Assembly: GCA_021850955.1 (NCBI GenBank)
Contig: JAJZKH010000051.1
Span: forward strand, 1 to 6,065
Reading direction: 5' to 3'
Length of the DNA: 6,065 nucleotides
Source: Microcaldota archaeon
GTDB taxonomy: Archaea; Micrarchaeota; Micrarchaeia; Micrarchaeales; CABMGC01
Positions 1-6,062 of the stretch are shown one piece after another (the stretch's first letter is position 1; every line of letters begins with the position of its first letter). The notes beneath the pieces were generated by a model. The model saw only the letters and a program-made list of their open reading frames with translations, had not been told where the DNA came from and did no database searches. A program made the translations under genes and the position numbers.

Positions 1-17
1 AGTTCAGGGATTCAAAA

Positions 18-23
18 GGGGGG
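18..23 (+). promoter_or_regulatory. Shine-Dalgarno for the first small membrane protein
   Basis: A run of six G residues sits seven bases before the ATG at 31. It can pair with the pyrimidine-rich 16S rRNA tail and supports that start. It is the only strong ribosome binding site in front of a gene in this window. Its presence suggests this gene is translated from a leadered, possibly polycistronic, message whose promoter lies left of the window. Confidence 0.65.
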
Positions 24-30
24 ATTAAAT

Positions 31-213
31 ATGGATAAAAATCAAAAAATAGTTTTAGAGGGTATCGGTGGATTAATTATGATAATTGCTGGATTATCTT
101 CTAAAAATAAACTAGTAGCTAGTCTTGCTTTTTCTGGAGGTTTGGTTCTCCTGCTCTCAGGTCTTATAGACCTTTTAGACCAAAACAATACTATAAATAT
201 AATACCTCCTTAA
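31..213 (+). CDS. small two-helix membrane protein, function unknown
   Basis: This encodes a 60-residue hydrophobic protein that I do not recognise. After a short polar start (MDKNQK), residues about 7-22 form a first membrane segment rich in Gly and Ile. A short polar turn (SSKNK, 23-27) follows, and a second segment covers about 28-46 (Gly-Gly, Leu-rich). The tail is acidic then apolar (DLLDQNN to IIPP). The basic turn between the helices suggests a hairpin with both ends on the same side; by the positive-inside rule the turn would be cytoplasmic, though Lys 3 and Lys 6 weaken that. The ATG is supported by a G-rich Shine-Dalgarno seven bases upstream. The next gene starts one base after the stop, so the two are almost certainly co-transcribed. 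The gene could be a small holin-like or accessory membrane subunit, but nothing in the sequence shows this. Confidence 0.7.
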   Translation: MDKNQKIVLEGIGGLIMIIAGLSSKNKLVASLAFSGGLVLLLSGLIDLLDQNNTINIIPP

Positions 214-214
214 T

Positions 215-475
215 ATGGAAATTGATTTTTCTAAAATAATGGGAGGAGTAAGTATTACTTTAATTATTGGTACACTTTTAGCAATTTTTGGTTCACAGCT
301 CGGTATAGCAATCTTTACATCTTTTGGAGAAAGTATAGAAGCTTTTGCTTTTGTTGTTCTATTTTTAGGAGTTACATTTGCATTAAGAGAGGAATTTAAA
401 ACAAAATTTATAACTTCAGTTTTAATTTCCGTTATTATTACAGGTATTACTTTTTTGATAGTTAATTCCGTTTGA
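215..475 (+). CDS. small three-helix membrane protein, function unknown
   Basis: This encodes an 86-residue hydrophobic protein of no family I recognise. Predicted membrane segments lie at about 10-34, 42-57 and 64-83. A charged loop (REEFKTK, 58-64) separates the last two and Glu residues (39, 42) lie between the first two. The ATG lies one base after the upstream stop and has no Shine-Dalgarno, so translation probably depends on coupling to the upstream gene. An alternative ATG at 239 (Met9) would leave the helices intact and also lacks an upstream site. The 3' end overlaps the possible TTG start of the next gene by four bases. With its neighbour it makes a pair of tiny membrane proteins in one operon, perhaps subunits of one small complex; that is inference from arrangement only. 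Confidence 0.7.
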   Translation: MEIDFSKIMGGVSITLIIGTLLAIFGSQLGIAIFTSFGESIEAFAFVVLFLGVTFALREEFKTKFITSVLISVIITGITFLIVNSV

Positions 476-1290
476 TTGAAATAATAAAAATTTATATGAC
501 TAAAATTTATATAGAAAATTGCAAAGATTCAGAGAATACAAGAAAAAAACCAAAATATCCAGTATCTAATGAATATCTAAAACCCGCGGCAAAATTTTTA
601 ACAAAGTTGTCAAATTTTGACTTTTATGACGGAGTGTGCGGTGGCGGAACTCAAAATTTATATCTTTTACAAACCTTACACCAAAAGAATAGATTAAAAA
701 CAATAACAATTATAGATTACGAAAAAGCGCAACTTAAAAATTTTAAAAGGATAGCTAAAATATATAATTCAACCAACGATAAAAAAGAATACCAAGAAAA
801 AATTATAAGTAATTCTCGAATATTTGTGCGTGTTTTTAACTGGTTGAATTACTCGACTAAAGCAGAAATAAAAGTTAAGAAATTAAATTTAAAAAAACCA
901 GTTTTTTATAAAGATATCAGAATTAAACTAATTAATAGTGATTTTAATGATTATATTAGCTCTATAAATCTTAAAGGCAAACATTTTATTTATGCTTCAA
1001 ATATATGCAATTTTAATCTAAATAGTAGCGTAACAAAAATAATAAAAGATTTTTTTTATAGTTTATTATATTATATTAATCGTCCAAATAGACTAATAAA
1101 TTTTGTTAAAACCAGTATAATAGATGAAATGAGCAAATCTATCTTAGAAAATAAGAGTATCCTAGACGGATCTATAGTATTTGCTGTTGGACCTGCAGCC
1201 GCTATAAATCAACCGTATCCAACTGTTATTATTATATTTGAAAAACAAAATAATAAATTAGAAATAATCAAAGAATACCTACAAAAATAA
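472..1290 (+). CDS. class I SAM-methyltransferase-like protein, substrate unknown
   Basis: The protein is 272 residues from TTG 472, or 264 from ATG 496. The TTG overlaps the preceding stop by four bases, a common coupled arrangement; the ATG has no Shine-Dalgarno, so the choice is open. The middle looks like a Rossmann methyltransferase. A Gly-rich motif I (YDGVCGGGTQNLYLL, 52-66 from the TTG) is followed by a strand ending in an acidic residue (ITIIDYEKAQ, 78-87), where Asp82 would hold the SAM ribose. LINSDF (153-158) and the strand HFIYASNICNF (171-181) match the positions of motifs III and IV. The C-terminus has another apolar strand, DGSIVFAVGPAAA (232-244). Residues 100-150 are a basic, Lys/Asn-rich insertion. 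The substrate is not readable: there is no NPPY, so DNA adenine methylation is unlikely. It is probably expressed with the two membrane proteins before it. The gene is visibly more A+T rich than the large methylase downstream. Confidence 0.6.
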   Translation: MIEIIKIYMTKIYIENCKDSENTRKKPKYPVSNEYLKPAAKFLTKLSNFDFYDGVCGGGTQNLYLLQTLHQKNRLKTITIIDYEKAQLKNFKRIAKIYNSTNDKKEYQEKIISNSRIFVRVFNWLNYSTKAEIKVKKLNLKKPVFYKDIRIKLINSDFNDYISSINLKGKHFIYASNICNFNLNSSVTKIIKDFFYSLLYYINRPNRLINFVKTSIIDEMSKSILENKSILDGSIVFAVGPAAAINQPYPTVIIIFEKQNNKLEIIKEYLQK

Positions 1291-1365
1291 GATTTAATAT
1301 AAAAGTTAAGATCATTTAAAACCTATGTCACTACCATTTAATATAATATTTTCTATATATAACCA

Positions 1366-1381
1366 GGGTTTAAGAAAACCC
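1366..1381 (+). other. perfect 6-bp hairpin with 4-base loop, possible 3' processing or termination stem
   Basis: GGGTTT pairs exactly with AAACCC around an AAGA loop. It stands about 75 bases after the methyltransferase-like gene in otherwise AT-rich non-coding sequence, which makes it conspicuous. No T run follows, so it is not a classical intrinsic terminator. It may be an mRNA 3' stabiliser or processing element, or chance. Confidence 0.4.
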
Positions 1382-1445
1382 AAGAAGTCTAAAATTAACA
1401 GGTAACTTCACTATTTTATTGATATTAAATTAAAATCAGAAAATT

Positions 1446-1460
1446 CCAAAAATATAAATA
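1446..1460 (+). promoter_or_regulatory. archaeal BRE/TATA promoter of the PUA/EVE-like gene
   Basis: CCAAAA (BRE-like, 1446-1451) runs directly into ATATAAATA (1452-1460), close to the archaeal TATA consensus. The TATA centre is about 26 bases before the ATG at 1482, so transcription should begin at or next to the start codon. There is no Shine-Dalgarno between them, which fits a leaderless transcript. It indicates that this gene is its own transcription unit and is the best evidence for an archaeal host. Confidence 0.55.
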
Positions 1461-1481
1461 CTGCAAGTTTATTATTATAAC

Positions 1482-1913
1482 ATGGTAGCTAACATAGTAT
1501 TCTTTCCGCATTCTGATGATACATTTAAAGATCAAGAAGAGTTAAGACATTGGCTAAAATATGACCTAAAGGGATTTAGAAACGGTTTTTATAATATTAA
1601 AAACGCAAATGGTTTGGGAGAGCTTGAAAAAGGTTCAATAGTGTTTTTTAATAAAGGTAAATACTGTGTTGGTTTTGCAATTGTGGAGGAAGGCCTTAGA
1701 AATATGACCGAACAAGAAAGAGAGAAGTTTGGGAAAGAGTATAAAAAATGTATAAAATTTTTAGCAGAGTCAATATGTGTATTTAATGATGATCAATTGA
1801 TAAAATTAGAGGATATACAAAAAATAATAAACAAAAAATTTAGACAAGGGTACCCAAAGGTGTATGGCCTTGAAGATCTATTCGCGATATTTAAGTTAAT
1901 TGGTACAAAATGA
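1482..1913 (+). CDS. PUA/EVE-like domain protein, candidate modified-nucleic-acid reader
   Basis: This encodes a 143-residue soluble protein. The core pattern resembles PUA-superfamily (EVE/ASCH-like) domains. A 'GELEKGSIVFFNKGKY' strand-turn-strand at 46-61 leads into CVGFAIVEE (62-70), the usual 'vessel for a small pocket' segment where such domains show G-D-x-V-x-F then V-G-x-A-x-V. A charged helix (74-86) follows, then YKKCIKFLAESICVFN (87-102), a typical closing strand pair with the F-x-x-S-I-x-V-F pattern, and a C-terminal helical part. Known members bind modified bases in DNA or RNA and are often fused to or encoded with restriction nucleases. No nuclease motif is visible here, so it would be a stand-alone reader. 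The N-terminus (VFFPHSDD, 6-13) is not typical. The ATG is chosen because a BRE/TATA element fits a leaderless start exactly. The large adenine methylase lies 0.6 kb downstream with transposon debris between. The family call rests on pattern only. Confidence 0.5.
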   Translation: MVANIVFFPHSDDTFKDQEELRHWLKYDLKGFRNGFYNIKNANGLGELEKGSIVFFNKGKYCVGFAIVEEGLRNMTEQEREKFGKEYKKCIKFLAESICVFNDDQLIKLEDIQKIINKKFRQGYPKVYGLEDLFAIFKLIGTK

Positions 1914-1930
1914 AAACGAACTAATACTAA

Positions 1931-2316
1931 CGTAAGAAAACACCAGATCAAGCAGAGAAAGAAATGTTGATAGAATTAAATTTTCACTTAAGACCGCATA
2001 TACAAATAGTAACTTATGATTAAATTATAAATAACATAAACCGAGAGTTATCAACAATAGAAAAAGTAAGTAAAGAAAAGTCTTGAATCTAATAAGTATT
2101 TTTATTGATACAAAAACGGAAAATTACAGAAAACATAAATTATAGTGAAGTTCAGGAAAATATTGTCAGTTCTATACCTGGCTGCCAAAAAAGATCCTAA
2201 CATTACTTCACTGTTAGTTAGATAGAAAAAACCTTAAGATAAACAAAAGTAATTATGGTGCAGGCAGAAAGCTATTAAATAATAAAAGAATATTAAAATC
2301 TATAGAAAGTTTATAA
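1931..2316 (+). pseudogene. decayed transposase relic, probably IS110-like
   Basis: This is the main content of the 530-base gap between the PUA/EVE-like gene and the methylase. From 1931 to 2197 one + frame reads like protein but carries stops at 2021, 2084, 2090 and 2093. Segments are RKKTPDQAEKEMLIELNFHL, RPHIQIVTYD, stop, IINNINRELSTIEKVSKEKS, then KITENINYSEVQENIVSSIPG (ending at 2182). The last resembles the 'lxSIPGxG' signature in the C-terminal half of IS110 transposases. A slip in the A run at 2187-2192 moves to the frame that gives KKILTLL, as expected after SIPGxG, then stop 2215, then NKSNYGAGRKLLNNKRIL, reminiscent of the 'SKxGxxxLR' stretch. The N-terminal DEDD catalytic half is absent and the distance from SIPG to the last motif is short, so truncation and internal deletion are likely. 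No terminal repeats or target duplication could be defined. The element cannot make a functional protein. Confidence 0.42.
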
Positions 2317-2430
2317 GAAATAGATGATTAGCATGATAATTAAGCATATAAACAGGTTTTTGTATAAAAGCAATACACAAAATACACTATGGCAATCTAT
2401 ATAAGCAGTGAGTTGTTTTTTGGTTTCAAT

Positions 2431-2446
2431 AAGAAAGGTATAAATG
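2431..2446 (+). promoter_or_regulatory. BRE/TATA-like promoter of the large DNA methylase
   Basis: AAGAAAGG followed by TATAAATG resembles an archaeal BRE plus TATA box. Transcription would begin about 25 bases beyond the box centre, near 2468. That is upstream of the ATG at 2486 but downstream of the ATG at 2444, whose first base lies inside the box. It argues for the later start. The same bases (GAAAGGT, 2433-2439) could instead be read as a weak Shine-Dalgarno for ATG 2444, so the call is tentative. Confidence 0.4.
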
Positions 2447-2485
2447 CTTTGTTATTACGTGCCACGGGTGAATTTGGCTTTGTAT

Positions 2486-5400
2486 ATGGTTATTAATAAA
2501 ATCAATATTCGAGAAAATTTGTATAATCAGATAATTAAGATCGATTCTGCTAAAGATATCTTTGATCTTTTTAAAATACTCAACTACCCAGATAAAGTAC
2601 TGTTAAATCCCTCTTACAAGCGGAAAAAAGATACATTTGATTTAAGAAAGGAAGATGAAGATAAAATAAGAGAAATATATTCGATTTTAACCTTTGAGGA
2701 TAAATTACCAGTCTTTTTATTAGAAACTACAAGCCTTGCTCCTTCGTTTCTGCGTTCTATAACTAGCACTTTTGATAAGCAATACCTGCAATTTCTGATG
2801 ATTGTAACCATTGATTATTCAGAAATGATATTTATACTTCCAGATAGAGAGAAAATAGACGCAGGTAAACAAAAATTGAGATTAATAAAATTAGTAATAA
2901 ACAAGGAAGATATAGCGAATAAGAAAGAATATTATAGTATCATAGAAACACTATCTAATATATACTATGATGATGAAGTCAATTGGAGAGATGTGTGGAA
3001 AAAGTGGAGAAAAGCTTTTAGTGTAGAAAGAGTAACAGAGGATTTCTTTAGGGATTACAGCAGTCTATTCTTTACAATAAGGGAAGAACTTAATAAACAA
3101 GGATTATCCTCTAAAGAGGCTCATGAATTTACTTTGCAATTGCTCAATAGGATAATGTTCATTTACTTTATATCAAAAAAGAAGGGCTGGTTAGAACAAC
3201 CAAAGTTCATTAGTTGGTTATGGGATTCTTATAAAAAACAAGGAAAAATTAATTCAAACGAATTTTATGATAAATGGTTAAGGCAGGTGTTTTTTAAGGC
3301 GTTCAATAATCGCTCAAATGAGTTGAATGATTTACCAGATAATATAGTAAAGACCCTCTCTGTATTACCCTATCTTAATGGGGGGCTATTCAGGGAAAAC
3401 GAAGTTGACAAACTAAAAGTCGCTATTTCTGATAGTATGTTTCATAAAATTTTTGAGTTTTTTGAGAAGTATAACTTTACCATAAAAGAGGATATGCCTC
3501 TTGAATCGGAAGTCGCTGTTGATCCACAAATGCTGGGATATGTATATGAGTCATTAGCAAATGTTGCAGAAGAAATTTATGACAGGAACGATCTGGGCAT
3601 ATTCTATACTCCTAGAGTCGAAGTAGATTTTATGTGCAGGAGATCGCTAGTCGAATTTTTATACAAACATTTACCCGATGTACCAAAAGAAAAATTCTAT
3701 CATCTTATCTTTGATTTACCAGAGGAAAAAGATAAAATTATAGCGTGGTTTAATAAACAAAAACTATTATTTAGACTTAAAGAAGTTTTGGATGACCTCT
3801 CCGTAGTAGATCCGGCATGTGGGTCTGGAGCGTTTCTAGTTGGGATGCTAAACGTACTGACAGAACTATACAAATTAATCCATGCTAACACAAATGGGAC
3901 CATGTCTGACTTTAGTATTAAAAATAGGATCATACAATATTCGCTATACGGTGTCGACGTTATGCCATGGGCGATACACGCCGCAGAACTGCGGCTCTGG
4001 CTTCAGTTAATAGTTGAAACGGAATTTAAGAAAGAGGAGTTAAGAAAGAATCCATTACTACCAAATCTTAACCTTAACTTAAGAGTTGGAGATTCATTGG
4101 TCCAGGAAGTCGGCGGACTAACCTTTAATTCGCTGACTAATAATTTGAATCCAAACTTAAAGAGAAAGCTTGAGACACTAAAACAGGAGAAAAGAAAGTA
4201 CTTTGAAAACTCGCCGACTAGATTGTTTAAGACAGTCGATGAAGTAAAAGCGGAGGAGATACGTCTGTTTGAAGAAATTTTAGAGGAGCGTAAGGTAGTC
4301 TTATATAGTAATATTAAAACTTATACATTAGGCATTAAAAAGGCAAAATCGCAAAAGAATCTTTTTGGAGCGTATAACATCGATGAAAATAAAATTACTG
4401 AATATGAATCTAAAATAAACGGCACCACCCAAGAACTCGAAAAACTTAAGAAATTAAAAATTGCGCTAAAAGATCCTGAAAAGAAACCATTTGTATGGGA
4501 TATAGATTTTGCTGAGATTTTCGGTGACAAAGGCGGCTTCGATGTCGTAATTGGAAATCCACCGTATGTTCCATTTAAAAAAATTTCACCGCCAAATGTA
4601 TTAAAGAGAGATGTAACAAAAGGTCAGAAGAAAGAATATAGACAAAAATTAATTTCCTCTGTAAAAACGAAATTTAATATGCTTGAAAGCATAAATGGAA
4701 GGAGTGATTATTATATATATTTCTATTTTCATGGATTAAGTCTACTAAATTCCAATGGTACGCTTTGTTTTATCACATCAAATTTCTGGCTTGATGTCGA
4801 TTATGGCAAAGAGCTACAAGAATTTCTTTGTAAATATATACCAATAACTGCAATCTATGATAGTACAAAAAGGAGTTTTGCACACGCAGATGTGAATACA
4901 ATAATCGCGCTATTTGGTGCTCCGACATTTGAAAAGGAAACTCTACATGTCTTTAGAGTGATTAGTAATAATTGGCCAGCATTAGACCATGTTGCAAAAT
5001 TTGTAATGTTTTTAAAGCCATTTGAAGAGGTATTATCTACACAAAATCTTATGGCAATAGATAAAGCTCAGGTAATAATTCGTGAAAGTGATATCACCAA
5101 GTTGGTTAAGAATGTGATTAAAACAGATTCGTATAGGATATTTCCTCTATACCAAGGGGATTTGTTAGAAGATGGGTGGTCTTATCCAGATAATTATGAT
5201 TACGAGAGGGGGCGATTTAAATCAGGTAACTATAATGGTAATAAGTGGGGAGGCAAATATCTAAGAGCCCAGGACATATTCTTCTATCTAATAAGTAATA
5301 AAAAAATAGTTAAGTTAGGTAGTGTGTGTAAAATAAAGACAGGATTGAAAGAGTCGGGATATGAGGATTATATAAAGCCTATGAAAGAAGTAAACTCTGA

Positions 5401-6037
5401 AAAAACGTTTCCTATCTTGAAGAATGTTAAGAAACTAAATAAAATATACATAACGCAGAATGACTCATACATAATTAAGAGTATAAAACATTTTGAAAAA
5501 GCTACAGTATACAAACATTCGCGATTGTTATGGCCAGCCATGAGAGGGGACAGACATCTTTGTTTATTTAATGAAAACCAGTTTACCTTTACGGGTAACT
5601 TCTTCGGCATGGAACCAATCAACAGAGAATTAGAAAAAAACTGCCTTTTAGTTTTGAATTCCAGTTTAACTTTCTTATTCTTCGAGATACTCGCTAGAAA
5701 AGGGTTTGGCGGCGGATCGGCAATAATGGTAAAATCAGATTTAAAAGAACATATGGTAATATTTAATCCTGTATTTTTAGATTATGAGAGAGTTGAGAGT
5801 ATACTGGCGAAAATTTGCAAACGAGAAATAAAAACAATTTTTGAGGAGATTGGCATAGATCCAGCAAAACCAATAAGAGAGCAAGAACCTAACCCACTCC
5901 CCGATAGGGCAGAGCTTGACAACATAATTTTCGATGAATTGAGACTAACAAAAGACGAAAGAAATGAAGTTTATTGGGCCACATGTGAATTGATAAAACA
6001 GAGGCTTGAGAAGGCAAAGAGCTTTAAAGGCTCATAA
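2486..6037 (+). CDS. Eco57I/type IIG-like N6-adenine DNA methyltransferase with target-recognition domain
   Basis: The protein has 1183 residues from ATG 2486 (numbering used here) or 1197 from ATG 2444. It methylates adenine N6 in a specific DNA sequence using SAM. Domain order: an N-terminal region (1-160) where a restriction nuclease fold would sit; a helical connector beginning SVERVTEDFF (179-188); then the gamma-class methylase core with GIFYTP (371-376, motif X), DPACGSGAF (442-450, motif I), GVDVMPWAIHAAEL (489-502, motif II region), GDSL (535-538) and catalytic NPPY (691-694, motif IV). Between GDSL and NPPY is a roughly 150-residue charged, coiled-coil-like insertion (about 554-666), as in large Eco57I-type enzymes. 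The C-terminal 936-1096 resembles a TaqI-type specificity domain: KLGSVCKIKTGL (943-954), WPAMRGD, FTGNFFGMEP, LLVLNSSL, GFGGGSAIM. In the nuclease position I see LLETTS (E80, T82) rather than E-x-K, so cleavage activity is doubtful. The frame is intact throughout. The upstream start lies inside a TATA-like box, hence my choice. It may be a type IIG enzyme, or the methylase of a multi-gene system continuing past the right edge. Confidence 0.88.
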   Translation: MVINKINIRENLYNQIIKIDSAKDIFDLFKILNYPDKVLLNPSYKRKKDTFDLRKEDEDKIREIYSILTFEDKLPVFLLETTSLAPSFLRSITSTFDKQYLQFLMIVTIDYSEMIFILPDREKIDAGKQKLRLIKLVINKEDIANKKEYYSIIETLSNIYYDDEVNWRDVWKKWRKAFSVERVTEDFFRDYSSLFFTIREELNKQGLSSKEAHEFTLQLLNRIMFIYFISKKKGWLEQPKFISWLWDSYKKQGKINSNEFYDKWLRQVFFKAFNNRSNELNDLPDNIVKTLSVLPYLNGGLFRENEVDKLKVAISDSMFHKIFEFFEKYNFTIKEDMPLESEVAVDPQMLGYVYESLANVAEEIYDRNDLGIFYTPRVEVDFMCRRSLVEFLYKHLPDVPKEKFYHLIFDLPEEKDKIIAWFNKQKLLFRLKEVLDDLSVVDPACGSGAFLVGMLNVLTELYKLIHANTNGTMSDFSIKNRIIQYSLYGVDVMPWAIHAAELRLWLQLIVETEFKKEELRKNPLLPNLNLNLRVGDSLVQEVGGLTFNSLTNNLNPNLKRKLETLKQEKRKYFENSPTRLFKTVDEVKAEEIRLFEEILEERKVVLYSNIKTYTLGIKKAKSQKNLFGAYNIDENKITEYESKINGTTQELEKLKKLKIALKDPEKKPFVWDIDFAEIFGDKGGFDVVIGNPPYVPFKKISPPNVLKRDVTKGQKKEYRQKLISSVKTKFNMLESINGRSDYYIYFYFHGLSLLNSNGTLCFITSNFWLDVDYGKELQEFLCKYIPITAIYDSTKRSFAHADVNTIIALFGAPTFEKETLHVFRVISNNWPALDHVAKFVMFLKPFEEVLSTQNLMAIDKAQVIIRESDITKLVKNVIKTDSYRIFPLYQGDLLEDGWSYPDNYDYERGRFKSGNYNGNKWGGKYLRAQDIFFYLISNKKIVKLGSVCKIKTGLKESGYEDYIKPMKEVNSEKTFPILKNVKKLNKIYITQNDSYIIKSIKHFEKATVYKHSRLLWPAMRGDRHLCLFNENQFTFTGNFFGMEPINRELEKNCLLVLNSSLTFLFFEILARKGFGGGSAIMVKSDLKEHMVIFNPVFLDYERVESILAKICKREIKTIFEEIGIDPAKPIREQEPNPLPDRAELDNIIFDELRLTKDERNEVYWATCELIKQRLEKAKSFKGS

Positions 6038-6042
6038 ATAAG

Positions 6043-6062
6043 TATATTTTATTTAGTTTCTT
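6043..6062 (+). terminator. T-rich tract after the methylase gene, possible archaeal terminator
   Basis: Six bases after the stop a tract with TATTTTATTTAGTTTCTT begins, 14 or so of 20 bases being T on the coding strand. Archaeal RNA polymerase often terminates in such U-rich stretches without a strong hairpin. A weak GAGC/GCTC stem (6019-6022 with 6030-6033) overlaps the stop region just before it. If real, the methylase ends a transcription unit here; the window stops too soon to check for a following gene. Confidence 0.3.

Noticed and set aside
2139..2225. Short + frame reading VKFRKILSVLYLAAKKDPN, resembling a helix-turn-helix start
   Set aside because: It is only about 28 codons, and overlaps the frame carrying the SIPG signature, which continues coherently upstream; the HTH likeness is superficial.
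1291..2443. CRISPR array, tRNA or other structured RNA gene in the non-coding gaps
   Set aside because: No regularly spaced direct repeats, no T-loop GTTCRA-type motif with cloverleaf pairing, and no long GC-rich island expected of structured RNA in an AT-rich host.
2389..2496. 35-codon + strand ORF beginning MAIYISSELFFGFNKKG and overlapping the methylase start
   Set aside because: It has no ribosome site, overlaps the promoter-like element and the methylase 5' end, and is in the same frame as the stop-riddled relic; it looks like a chance extension of that frame.
2614..5622. Four - strand ORFs of 65-84 codons (2614-2811, 3700-3933, 4321-4530, 5368-5622)
   Set aside because: All lie antisense within the intact methylase gene and show no family features; they are frame shadows.
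2486..6037. Calling the large methylase BREX PglX or DISARM DrmMI
   Set aside because: The core motifs are shared by all Eco57I-type methylases and none of the partner genes of those systems is in the window, so a specific system name is not supported.
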